Shown here: one piece after another, positions 50,699-59,238 of the stretch
How positions within the stretch are numbered: the stretch's first letter is position 1
Layout of the letters: every line of letters starts with the position of its first letter
Source of the DNA: JADGOV01 sp963814355
Lineage (GTDB): Bacteria; Actinomycetota; Actinomycetes; JADGOV01
Length of the DNA stretch: 64,000 nt
Direction of reading: 5' to 3'
Assembly: GCA_963814355.1 (NCBI GenBank)
Contig: CAWFCZ010000018.1
Location: forward strand, 434,001-498,000
The notes under the pieces: generated by a model
Database searches by the model: none
Told to the model about the DNA's origin: nothing
What the model saw: the letters and a program-made list of their open reading frames with translations, nothing else
Made by a program: the position numbers and the translations under genes

Positions 50699-51599
50699 CC
50701 ACGGGTCCGGCAGCACCGTGGCCGCCGGCGGTGGATCGGAGTTGGCGGTTACCGACGGGGTACCGACCGTCATTGTCGACAACGTCGCGCTCACCTACCG
50801 GATTGCCGGGCGGCACTCCAAGCGCAACGCCCCCGGCGCGCTGTTCGGAATGCTACGGCGTGGCCGCGAGCCGGGCATCCGCGAAGTGAACGCGGTGCGC
50901 GGGGTCAGCCTGACTTCCTACCGGGGGGAGGCGATCGGGCTGATCGGTCCCAACGGCTCCGGGAAGTCGACTCTGCTGCGGGGGATCGCGGGGCTGATGC
51001 TGCCGCGCTCCGGCGTGATCTACACCTCCGGCCAACCCTCGCTGCTCGGCGTCGGGGCAGCCCTGATGAACGACATGACCGGCGAGCGCAACGTCGTGCT
51101 CGGCTGCCTGGCGATGGGCATGTCGCCGGATCAGGTGAACGAGGTGTACGACGAGATCGTCGACTTCGCCGGTATCGGCGAGTTCATCTCGTTGCCGATG
51201 AACACCTACTCCTCCGGGATGGGCGCCCGGCTGCGCTTCGCCATCGCCGCCGCCAAGACCCACGAGGTGCTGCTCATCGACGAGGCGTTGGCCACCGGCG
51301 ACGCGCAATTCCGACGGAAGAGCGAGAAGCGCATCCAGGAATTGCGCGACCAGGCCGGCACAGTGTTCCTGGTCAGTCACGGGCTGGGGGTCATTCGGGA
51401 GACCTGCAACCGGGCGATCTGGCTGGAAAGGGGCAAGATCGTGCTCGACGGCGAGGCGAACGCCGTGGTCGACGCCTACCAGGACCGCCACGATCCGCAG
51501 GCCCGGGCCGAGGCGAAGGCAGCGGCGGCGCGGGCCACGGCGGCGGCCGACACCGCGGTGAACCGGCGGCCCGCGCTGGACGAGGCGTCGAGCATTTAG
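50691..51599 (+). CDS. Polysaccharide/teichoic-acid ABC exporter ATPase (TagH/Wzt-like)
   Basis: A 302-residue ATPase. Walker A is GPNGSGKST; the signature is the YSSGMGARL form characteristic of TagH/Wzt-type exporters; Walker B is VLLIDEALATGD; the switch His is in LVSHGLGVI. A 30-residue tail rich in Ala follows, too short to be a Wzt-type sugar-binding domain. GTG 50691 is used, with GAGGAG 14 bases before; earlier codons lie deep in the permease gene. Confidence 0.92.
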   Translation: MADHGSGSTVAAGGGSELAVTDGVPTVIVDNVALTYRIAGRHSKRNAPGALFGMLRRGREPGIREVNAVRGVSLTSYRGEAIGLIGPNGSGKSTLLRGIAGLMLPRSGVIYTSGQPSLLGVGAALMNDMTGERNVVLGCLAMGMSPDQVNEVYDEIVDFAGIGEFISLPMNTYSSGMGARLRFAIAAAKTHEVLLIDEALATGDAQFRRKSEKRIQELRDQAGTVFLVSHGLGVIRETCNRAIWLERGKIVLDGEANAVVDAYQDRHDPQARAEAKAAAARATAAADTAVNRRPALDEASSI

Positions 51600-51607
51600 G
51601 TCCGCGG

Positions 51608-52348
51608 TCAACCCAGGCGAGGCAACCCGGGAAGGTCGACACCGACCGTGGCGGTCACGCGCTCGACGGTGGCCCGATTGGGCAGCGCCGCGGTGTCGGC
51701 GTGCCGGCACAACACGATCGACCCGCCGGCTGCCAGCGGAGCGAGCAGGCCGTGCACCAGGGCATCCGGGTCGCTGAAGGCGCGGGTGGTGAGCACTCGC
51801 TCGCCGCTGTCATGGCCGGCGGCTCGGCTGGCCCGCTCGGCGAGGGCAGCCGCCGGCAGGTCGTCGTAGGCCGGACCGGACAGCGGCGCCGGGGCTGCCA
51901 CGTCACCGAAGGCCGGTACCTCACCGGCGAAGTCCAGCACGCCGGCCGGCACGTCGACCAGCCGACCGCCGAGCGGGCGCAGCGACAGGCCGACCACCTG
52001 CGGCGGCGCCGCTTCCAGGGCCACCGGCAGCGCCGTGCCGGCCGCGAAGACCACGTCCGCATCGGTGGGGTCGGTCGTCACCCCCACGCCCGCCGTCCAG
52101 GCACCAAACAAGATCACCGCGGCCTGCCAGTGCAGCGGCACCAGGACGGCGATCCGGTCACCGGGCCGAGCGTCCAACCCGTCGGTCAGCAGGTTGGCCA
52201 CCTTCGCCACCCAGTTGCGGGTGGTGGCGCCGGACAACTCCACCCGCTCGTCGGTGCCGTCGTCGTAGAAGGTCAGCGCCGGAGGAGCCGCGTCGAGGCC
52301 GGACAGCAGCGCGGCGAGCGGGTTCGCCGCGGGCGACGGGTTCGGCAT
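51608..52348 (-). CDS. TIGR03089-type conserved protein (AMP-binding-enzyme N-domain-like)
   Basis: A 246-residue actinobacterial protein that resembles the N-terminal part of adenylate-forming enzymes (LTFYDDGTDERVELSGATTR, NWVAKVANLLTDGLDARPGD) but lacks the ATP-binding and catalytic motifs. Function unknown. Convergent with the exporter ATPase, 8 bases apart, and upstream of nothing obvious; the LCP gene follows it on the same strand from further right. Confidence 0.8.
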   Translation of the reverse strand: MPNPSPAANPLAALLSGLDAAPPALTFYDDGTDERVELSGATTRNWVAKVANLLTDGLDARPGDRIAVLVPLHWQAAVILFGAWTAGVGVTTDPTDADVVFAAGTALPVALEAAPPQVVGLSLRPLGGRLVDVPAGVLDFAGEVPAFGDVAAPAPLSGPAYDDLPAAALAERASRAAGHDSGERVLTTRAFSDPDALVHGLLAPLAAGGSIVLCRHADTAALPNRATVERVTATVGVDLPGLPRLG

Positions 52349-52399
52349 TGGGACAGCCTGACAGCTCCGACCCTGATCTCTGCCACCTGGTGCCGTCAG

Positions 52400-53881
52400 T
52401 CACTGCCCGCAGCTGCCGGCCGACTGGGCCGCGGTGGTGCCGCTCGCGGCAGCCTTCGGCGACGCGGTGCTGCCGACGGTCACCGCCCGGACACCGGAGT
52501 AGTCGCTGCCCAGGATGACCGACACCGATCCGGCCGAGGTGGCGGCGTCGGCCTGCGCGGTTGCCCCCGGGATCGCGGCCACCAGTGTGTTCGCCTTGCC
52601 GGCGGCGCCGGCTCCGTACCGGACGACGGTGGCAGTGGCGGCGCTCCCGGCGTTGCCGCCGAGCCTCGCCCGGAAGCCGACCCGGCTCAGGTCGGCCACA
52701 CCGCGGCTGGCCAAACCGGCCTGACCGGTGCCGTTGTACACGCTGACCGAGACGGCCGCCGGGGCCACCGTGACCCGGACCGGGGCCGGGGTCGGCGCCT
52801 GCTCCTTGCCCTTGAGGGAATCGAAGAGCGCGGTGAGCTTGGCGTCGTCGAGCAGGAGCACGTCGTTGCCTTGGATCCGGGCATCGCCCTTCACCGGCGC
52901 AGTGAGCAGGTTGACGTGCTTGGGGTCGAGATGGCGCATCCGGAGCGCGAAGGTACGCATGTCACCGACCGACAGGTTCTCATCGACCGTGGTGGACTGC
53001 ACGACCGCGTTCACCAGCGCGTTCACCTTGAACGGGTTCGCCAGCGTGCCGGCAGAGAGCACCTTGTGCAGCAGCACCGACACCAGATACTGCTGGTCCT
53101 TGATCCGGTCGAGGTCCTGCCCGGAGAAGCTCTTGCGGTCCCGGGCGAAGGCCAGGGCCTGCTTGCCGTTGACCCGGTGGGTGCCGGCGGTGAGATAGTC
53201 CCCGCTGTCCTTGTCGTGGCGGCTCGTCCGGACGCACAGGTTCACCCCGCCGAGCGCGTCGACGATGCGTTGGAAACCGGCGAAGTCCACCTGCACGTAG
53301 TGGTCCACCCGCAGGCCGGACAGCCCCTGCATCACCTGAACCAGCAACGCCGCGTTGCCCAGGGCGAACGCGCTGTTGATGCGCTGGTGGTGGGCGGCGT
53401 AGCGGACACCGGTCGCCTTGTCGGTGAACGCCGGAATGGCCACCCAGGAATCTCGGGGAAAGGAGATGAGGGTCGCCTTGGCCTGTCCGGACGGAATGTG
53501 CAGCAGCATGATGGTGTCCGACCGGGCTCCGGAGACGTACTTCGGGCTGCCCTTCTTGGCGCCGAACTGCTGCGTTCCCGGCGCCTCGCGGGTGTCGGAG
53601 CCGACGATGAGGAAGTTCTGCGCCGGACCGTCGGCGGCCGCGGGCGGGGCGGCGGTGTCCGACGGGGTCCGGATGTCGGTGCGGGTCAGCTTGCCGTTGT
53701 AGTGCCGGAAGGCCAGGTACATGCCGGTGCTGGCCACCACGATGGCCGCCGAGGTGAGCACCGCGATCCAGGTGAGCACCCGGCGCGCCCGGGATCGGCG
53801 TCGGCGCAGCGGTGGGATGTCGGCCCGTCGCCGAGGGTCCAGCTCCGGAGGCAACGCGGGCCGCGGGGGGGTCTGCGTCAA
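52400..53881 (-). CDS. LytR-CpsA-Psr (LCP) family cell-wall glycopolymer transferase
   Basis: Attaches lipid-linked teichoic acid or other anionic polymers to peptidoglycan. The 493-residue protein has a cytosolic N-terminus, one membrane anchor (VLTWIAVLTSAAIVVASTGM), an LCP domain with FLIVGSDTR, SDTIMLLHIP, LISFPRDSWV and LAFARDRK-type Arg/Asp residues, and a C-terminal LytR_C domain (about 345-440, VSVYNGTGQAGLA). The TTG start at 53881 is supported by GGAGG six bases upstream (53888-53892), and there is no ATG or GTG near the expected N-terminus. Functionally it completes the envelope pathway of this window. Confidence 0.93.
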   Translation of the reverse strand: MTQTPPRPALPPELDPRRRADIPPLRRRRSRARRVLTWIAVLTSAAIVVASTGMYLAFRHYNGKLTRTDIRTPSDTAAPPAAADGPAQNFLIVGSDTREAPGTQQFGAKKGSPKYVSGARSDTIMLLHIPSGQAKATLISFPRDSWVAIPAFTDKATGVRYAAHHQRINSAFALGNAALLVQVMQGLSGLRVDHYVQVDFAGFQRIVDALGGVNLCVRTSRHDKDSGDYLTAGTHRVNGKQALAFARDRKSFSGQDLDRIKDQQYLVSVLLHKVLSAGTLANPFKVNALVNAVVQSTTVDENLSVGDMRTFALRMRHLDPKHVNLLTAPVKGDARIQGNDVLLLDDAKLTALFDSLKGKEQAPTPAPVRVTVAPAAVSVSVYNGTGQAGLASRGVADLSRVGFRARLGGNAGSAATATVVRYGAGAAGKANTLVAAIPGATAQADAATSAGSVSVILGSDYSGVRAVTVGSTASPKAAASGTTAAQSAGSCGQ

Positions 53882-54114
53882 CCAAGGCCTCCGGAAATGT
53901 GACGGGCTACCACATCAGACGTTCAGGCTACGTGTCCGGTTGCCGAACTCCCGGGAAATTGTGGCGCACGGGTCGGCTATGGTCCAGAAGCCCCCTTAGC
54001 CGGATACCGTCGGTTAGACGGTGAAACGAGGCGTATCGACCGACCGACCTCCACCGATAGGCCGAGACTATGCGGTCGCGGTCGCGGCGTCGCCGGTGAC
54101 TATCCTGGCTACCC

Positions 54115-55179
54115 GTGAAGGCGCTCGTACTCTCCGGTGGCGCCGGTACCCGGCTGCGCCCGATCACCCACACCTCGGCGAAGCAGCTGGTGCCGGTGGC
54201 GAACAAGCCGGTGCTGTTCTACTGCCTGGAGGCGGTCCGCGACGCCGGCATCACCGAGGTGGGCATCATCGTCGGGGACACCGCCGCCGAGATCGAGGCG
54301 GCCGTCGGCGACGGCAGCGCCCTGGGGATCCGGGTCACCTACATCCCGCAGGCGGCCCCGCTCGGGCTGGCGCATTGCGTGCTCATCGCCCGGGACTTCC
54401 TCGCCGACGACCCCTTCGTGATGTACCTCGGCGACAACTTCTTGATCGGCGGGATCACCGGCCTGGTCGAGGAGTTCCGCGCCGAGTCGCCGGACGCGGC
54501 GATTCTGCTCACCAAGGTGCCGCATCCAGAGCAGTTCGGCGTGGCCGAGCTGGGCCCCGACGGCGCGGTGACCCGCCTCGTCGAGAAGCCCTCGAACCCG
54601 CGCAGCGACCTGGCCCTGGTCGGGGTGTACCTCTTCGGTGCCCGGGTGCACGCCGCGGTGCGCGCGATCGAGCCCAGCGCCCGGGGGGAACTCGAGATCA
54701 CCGACGCGATCCAATGGCTCATCGACTCCGGCGCCCGGGTCCGCCCGCATCTGGTCAGCGGGTACTGGAAGGACACCGGCCGGTTGGAGGACATGCTGGA
54801 CTGCAACCGGCTGGTCCTGGAATCCATCCAGCCTTCGATAGCCGGTGCGGTCGACGCGGACAGCACGCTCGTCGGCCGGGTGGTCATCGAGGAGGGGGCG
54901 AGCGTCCTGCGATCGACGATCCGCGGGCCGGCGATCATCGGTCGGGACACCGTGGTCATCGACAGCTACATCGGACCGTTCACCTCGATCTACCACTCGT
55001 GCACCGTGGAGGGCACCGAGTTGGAGCATTCGATCGTGCTGGAGTCCTCGACGATTCGCGGGGTGGCCCGGATCGAGGATTCGCTGATCGGCAAGGAGGT
55101 GGAAGTCGTCCCGTCGAGCGCGCTGCCCCGGGCGCATCGCCTCATGCTCGGCGACCACAGCAAAGTGTCGATCGCCTGA
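54115..55179 (+). CDS. rmlA: Glucose-1-phosphate thymidylyltransferase (long form)
   Basis: First step of dTDP-rhamnose synthesis: dTTP plus glucose-1-phosphate to dTDP-glucose. A 354-residue protein; MKALVLSGGAGTRLRPITHT and SAKQLVPVANKPVLFY are diagnostic, with YLGDNFLIGG as the metal Asp. The C-terminal 100 residues form left-handed beta-helix repeats (STLVGRVVIEEGASVLRSTI), as in the StrD-like long forms, not the short RmlA. GTG 54115; 233 bases separate it from the divergent LCP gene, the likely promoter region. Confidence 0.9.
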   Translation: MKALVLSGGAGTRLRPITHTSAKQLVPVANKPVLFYCLEAVRDAGITEVGIIVGDTAAEIEAAVGDGSALGIRVTYIPQAAPLGLAHCVLIARDFLADDPFVMYLGDNFLIGGITGLVEEFRAESPDAAILLTKVPHPEQFGVAELGPDGAVTRLVEKPSNPRSDLALVGVYLFGARVHAAVRAIEPSARGELEITDAIQWLIDSGARVRPHLVSGYWKDTGRLEDMLDCNRLVLESIQPSIAGAVDADSTLVGRVVIEEGASVLRSTIRGPAIIGRDTVVIDSYIGPFTSIYHSCTVEGTELEHSIVLESSTIRGVARIEDSLIGKEVEVVPSSALPRAHRLMLGDHSKVSIA

Positions 55180-55187
55180 GCGGGGCC

Positions 55188-56642
55188 GTGGCGGAAGCCG
55201 TCGCGCCGCCGGTACGGGCGCCCGCCGCTCGGCGGCATGTCCTCTGGGTGGGTCTGCTCGCCGGGTTGACTGCGACGCTGTACGCGACGTTCTCCCTCCA
55301 GCAGCACCGCCACCTCCGGACGTCCTCCTACGACTCGGTGATCTTCGATCAGGCAGTTCGGGCGTACGCCCACTTCCACCTGCCGGTGGTCCCCGTCAAG
55401 GGCATCCACAACGACCTCGGCGGCTCGTTCGTGCTGCTCGGGGACCACTTCAGCCCGATCCTGGCGCTGCTGGCCCCGCTCTACTGGGTGTGGGACGACG
55501 TGCCGGCGATGCTGACGGCCCAGGCGGTGCTCTTCGCCTCCTCGGTACCGGTGGTCTGGATCTTCGTGCGCCGGCTGCACGGGCCGGGGACCGCCTACCT
55601 GGTCTCGGCCGCGTACGCGCTGAGCTGGGGTTTTGCCAGCGCGCTGGCCACCGACTTCCACGAGGTGGCCTTCGCGGTGCCGTTGGTGGCGCTGGCCCTG
55701 GAGCGGGCCCAGGCCCGCCGGCCCGCCTCGGCGGCACTGGCCGCGCTCGCCCTGCTTGCGGTGAAGGAGGACTTCGGCCCGTTCGTCGCCGTCTTCGGGG
55801 TCTACCTGGCCGTACTGGGGTGGCGCCGGCTCGGCGCCGGGCTGGTGGCCGGCGGGTTGGCCGGGTTCTACCTCACCACCAGGGTGCTCATTCCGCACTT
55901 CGGCGGCCACAGCTACGCGTACTGGTCCTACACCGCGCTCGGCCCCGACCTGCCGGCGGCGCTGTGGCATGTGGTGCGGCATCCGTGGGACAGCCTGACG
56001 CTGGCCACCCATCCCGAGGTCAAGCAGCGCACGCTGCGCTGGCTGTTCCTGCCTTGGGGCCTGTTGCCGCTCGTCTCGCCGATCGCGCTGCTGACCGTAC
56101 CGCTGCTGGCCGAGCGGATGTTCTCCACGAACTGGCACTACTGGTCGACCGCGTTCCACTACAGCGCGGTGCTGATTCCGATTCTGGCCATGGGCGCTGC
56201 CGACGGGCTGCACCGGATGCTGCGGCTGCTCCCCCCCGGGCGGGACCGCCAGCGACGCTGGGCGACGGTCGGCGCCGGCGCTGCGGCGCTGGCAGTGGCG
56301 CTGGCGTCGGTGCCGCAGTTCGCCTACGGCGGGATGCTGCAGCGGGCGTATTGGTCGACGACCCCGATCATGAGGGATGCCTCTCGGATCACGGCGCAGG
56401 TCCCCGACGGGGTGACCATCGAGGCCGACAGCCGGCTCGGGCCGCACCTCACCCGGCGGACTCACGTGCTGCTGCTGGACCAGAAGCCGCGGGGCGCGCC
56501 CTGGGTTGTGATCGACATCGCCAACCAGTACTTCCCGTTCGACGACCTGGCCCAGGCCCGGCAGAGGTACGCCATGTTGACCGCCACCGGGTACCGGGTA
56601 GTGGCCACCGCCGGTGGCTTCCGGCTGCTGCACCGGCCGTGA
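55188..56642 (+). CDS. DUF2079 membrane protein
   Basis: A 484-residue polytopic membrane protein of the DUF2079 group, related in shape to GT-C glycosyltransferases. Features: first helix VLWVGLLAGLTATLYATFSL, the loop SSYDSVIFDQAVRAYAHF with acidic residues expected of GT-C active sites, and FHEVAFAVPLVALALERAQA. GTG 55188 follows rmlA by 8 bases. Likely transfers a sugar or polyisoprenoid-linked unit at the outer face; not proven. Confidence 0.82.
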   Translation: MAEAVAPPVRAPAARRHVLWVGLLAGLTATLYATFSLQQHRHLRTSSYDSVIFDQAVRAYAHFHLPVVPVKGIHNDLGGSFVLLGDHFSPILALLAPLYWVWDDVPAMLTAQAVLFASSVPVVWIFVRRLHGPGTAYLVSAAYALSWGFASALATDFHEVAFAVPLVALALERAQARRPASAALAALALLAVKEDFGPFVAVFGVYLAVLGWRRLGAGLVAGGLAGFYLTTRVLIPHFGGHSYAYWSYTALGPDLPAALWHVVRHPWDSLTLATHPEVKQRTLRWLFLPWGLLPLVSPIALLTVPLLAERMFSTNWHYWSTAFHYSAVLIPILAMGAADGLHRMLRLLPPGRDRQRRWATVGAGAAALAVALASVPQFAYGGMLQRAYWSTTPIMRDASRITAQVPDGVTIEADSRLGPHLTRRTHVLLLDQKPRGAPWVVIDIANQYFPFDDLAQARQRYAMLTATGYRVVATAGGFRLLHRP

Positions 56643-58627
56643 GCCGGCTCCATGCTCGGTCCGCGGCGCCCCGGCCCGCGGCGTCCCGGGGCGGCTCCGG
56701 AGTCACCGCGCTGGTGCTCGGGTACGCGCCGTTGGCGGTCGCCGGGCTGGCGGCCGGCTGGCTGCTCGCCGGCCTGCCGCTGCTACTCGCCGGGGTGTAC
56801 CGCCCGGTTCCGGCGACGCTGCTCGGCGTGCCGGTCGCGATCGCCTTCAGCTGGGTTGTGCTGCATCGTTGCCCGCGGCTGGACGGGCCGGCGTGGGCGG
56901 GCTGGCTGGCCGTGGCCGCGGTCGTCGCCTTTGTGGTGCTGGCCTGGGGCTGGTCCTCCGAGCATGTCGTGTTGCGCCGTGATGCCGGCTCCTACGGGCT
57001 GTACGCCCAATGGCTTGCGGGCTCGGGCCGGCTGCCGATCCCGGCGTCGTCCCACGTGTTCGACTCGGGGGCCGGACCGGTGAGCTTCGCCTCCCCCGGC
57101 TTCTACGGCGCCGGCGGTTCGGTGGTCCCGCAGTTCATGCCCGGCGCGCCGATGCTGCTCGCCGCCGCCGGCTGGCTCGGCGGCCTGACCGGCATCCTGC
57201 ACGCCGACGCCGTGCTCGGCGGGGCTGCACTGCTGGCCGTCGCCGGGCTGGCCGCCCGGGTCGCCGGACCGAGGTGGGCCCCGTTCGCCGCGCTCGGCAC
57301 CGGAGCGGCCTATCCGGTGCTGCACGCCGCCCGGTCGCCCTACAGCGAGCCGCTGGCCTTGCTGCTGCTCTTCGGCGGCCTGGCGCTGCTCGCGGAGCGG
57401 CGGCCCGGCCTGGTCGGTGGACTCCTCGGCGGGCTGCTCGCCGGGTTGGCGACGGTGGCCCGGGTCGACGCACCCGCCGATCTGCTGCTGCTGGTGCCCT
57501 ACGCGGTGCTCGCCGCGCCGCTGGCCGGCGCCGGCCTGACGCTCGGGGTGGGCTGCGGCCTCGGTGCCGGGGTGGTGCTCAGCCGGCCCTATGTCGGCTC
57601 ACTCCGCGGCGAGCTGGTGGCGATCGCGGCGGCCGCAGTGCTGCTCATCGGGCTGTCCTTCGCCGGCCGGTGGCGTTGGCGCGCGGGCGGCGCTCCGCGC
57701 TGGGCGCCGGACCTGGCTGGCGCCGCCGTCGCTGCCGCCGCAGTGCTGTTCGCGGTGCGTCCGGCGTGGCAGACGGTCCGCCGGCCGAACGCCGCGCAGG
57801 GCATGATCGGCGCCCTTCAGCAACGGCAGGGGCTGCCCCTGGACCCGACCCGGACCTACGACGAGCAGGCGCTGCATTGGGTGGGCTGGTGGCTGGGCTG
57901 GCCGATGCTCCTTCTGGCCGTGGCCGGGCTGGCGCTGCTGGTCCGCCGGCGGCTGCGGGCTCCGGCCGCCAGGCAGGCGGGCGACTACGACCCGGCGCCG
58001 TTCCTGCTGGTGCTCTGCGGTGCGGCGCTGACCGTGTTGTGGAAACCGAGCATCACACCGGACCACCCGTGGGCCGACCGCCGGCTTGTACCGGTCGTGC
58101 TGCCCGGGCTGGTGATCTGTGCGGCCTGGCTGCTCAGCCGCATCCCCGACTGGCTGCCCCGGCGGCGGGCGGTTCCGGCCGCGGTCGTGACCGGGGTTGT
58201 GGCCGGGATTGTGGCTCTCGTCCCGATCGTGGTGGCCAGCGCGCCGCTGCTCGCGGTGGCCACCGAACGGGATGAGGTGGCCGCCGTGCACCGGCTGTGT
58301 GCCCGGCTCGGACCGCAGTCCGCCGTGGTGATCACCGGGTCCCGGGGTCGCAACGAGTTGCCGCAGACCGTACGGGGCATCTGCGGTCTGCCGGTCGCCG
58401 TGGTGGCCGACCAGCGCCTGGCCGCGGTGCTGCCCGGACTCCGTACCGCAGTGGGCCGGTCCGGTCGCCAACTCGCCGTGCTCGCGATGTCGCCCGAGGT
58501 CCTTCGCGCGGCCGGCCTGGCGCCGGTCGAGGTCGAGGCGCTGCACACCCGCGAAGACGCCCGGCGGCTGGCGACCCGGCCCGGCGGCGACGTGCCGCTC
58601 ACCGTCGAGTTCTGGCTGGCTCGGTAG
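56639..58627 (+). CDS. Large polytopic membrane protein, GT-C/GT39-like
   Basis: A 662-residue protein with a dozen or so predicted helices. Just after the second or third helix comes LRRDAGSYGLYAQWLAGSG, with an Asp in the first extracytoplasmic loop as in GT-C enzymes such as PMT/ArnT. A soluble C-terminal part (from VAAVHRLCARLGPQSAVVIT) follows. The GTG start overlaps the DUF2079 stop (GTGA), so the two are coupled; together with rmlA they look like an envelope-glycosylation operon. Confidence 0.8.
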   Translation: MSRLHARSAAPRPAASRGGSGVTALVLGYAPLAVAGLAAGWLLAGLPLLLAGVYRPVPATLLGVPVAIAFSWVVLHRCPRLDGPAWAGWLAVAAVVAFVVLAWGWSSEHVVLRRDAGSYGLYAQWLAGSGRLPIPASSHVFDSGAGPVSFASPGFYGAGGSVVPQFMPGAPMLLAAAGWLGGLTGILHADAVLGGAALLAVAGLAARVAGPRWAPFAALGTGAAYPVLHAARSPYSEPLALLLLFGGLALLAERRPGLVGGLLGGLLAGLATVARVDAPADLLLLVPYAVLAAPLAGAGLTLGVGCGLGAGVVLSRPYVGSLRGELVAIAAAAVLLIGLSFAGRWRWRAGGAPRWAPDLAGAAVAAAAVLFAVRPAWQTVRRPNAAQGMIGALQQRQGLPLDPTRTYDEQALHWVGWWLGWPMLLLAVAGLALLVRRRLRAPAARQAGDYDPAPFLLVLCGAALTVLWKPSITPDHPWADRRLVPVVLPGLVICAAWLLSRIPDWLPRRRAVPAAVVTGVVAGIVALVPIVVASAPLLAVATERDEVAAVHRLCARLGPQSAVVITGSRGRNELPQTVRGICGLPVAVVADQRLAAVLPGLRTAVGRSGRQLAVLAMSPEVLRAAGLAPVEVEALHTREDARRLATRPGGDVPLTVEFWLAR

Positions 58628-58639
58628 CACCCGGTGGCC

Positions 58640-59191
58640 TCACGGCCGCCGCAGCGCCTCACCGCGCTCGGCCCGCAGCGCCAGGATGGCCGCCCGCCGG
58701 GTCAGCCGGCTCTCCCGGCGGACCTCGGCCTCACTCAGCCGGGCCAACTCGGCCGGGGTCTGCGGCACCAGCGGGGGCACCGGCCGCGGGGCTCCGTCGG
58801 CGTCGATGGCCACGTACACCAGGTACGCCGAGGCCACGTGGGCCGGTGCCTCGCCGGCCCGGTCCCAGCGCTCCGCGGTGACCCGCACGCCGACCTCCAT
58901 CGACGTGCGGCCGGCCCAGTTCACCTGCGCGGCGGCGGTCACCAGGTCGCCGACCCGGACCGGGATGAGGAACACCATCTCGTCCATCGACGCGGTCACC
59001 GCCCGGCCGCCGGAGTGTCGAGCCGCGGTCGCGCCACCCGCGTTATCCACGATCCGCATGATCGCCCCGCCGTGGATGTTGCCGTGCAGGTTGGTGTCGG
59101 TACCGCCCATGATCTGGGCCAGTGTGGTCCGGGCCGACGACGGCGACTTCGGGGCCATCGACGACAGGAGAAGCGGCTGGGACACGTCCAT
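58640..59191 (-). CDS. Acyl-CoA thioesterase (hot-dog fold, YciA/BACH-like)
   Basis: A 183-residue thioesterase. The hot-dog signature is TDTNLHGNIHGGAIMRIVD with the Asn/His/Gly pattern, then AVTASMDEMVFLIPVRVGD and VAIDADGAPRPVPP. ATG 59191 is used; ATG 59158 (MAPKSPSSART) is possible. It hydrolyses acyl-CoAs. The start is 47 bases from the divergent UDP-glucose dehydrogenase gene. Confidence 0.87.
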   Translation of the reverse strand: MDVSQPLLLSSMAPKSPSSARTTLAQIMGGTDTNLHGNIHGGAIMRIVDNAGGATAARHSGGRAVTASMDEMVFLIPVRVGDLVTAAAQVNWAGRTSMEVGVRVTAERWDRAGEAPAHVASAYLVYVAIDADGAPRPVPPLVPQTPAELARLSEAEVRRESRLTRRAAILALRAERGEALRRP

Positions 59192-59238
59192 CGCCGTATT
59201 CTGCCCGCCGCCGGAGCCTGGCTCCGTACGATCGAGGC

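Noticed and set aside
54021..56642. Very long frame beginning upstream of rmlA and running through the DUF2079 gene
   Set aside because: The first 390 codons are a shadow of rmlA; the DUF2079 protein begins at GTG 55188.
55490..58627. 1045-codon frame ending with the GT-C-like protein
   Set aside because: Its first 380 codons shadow the DUF2079 gene; the coupled GTG at 56639 is the sensible start.
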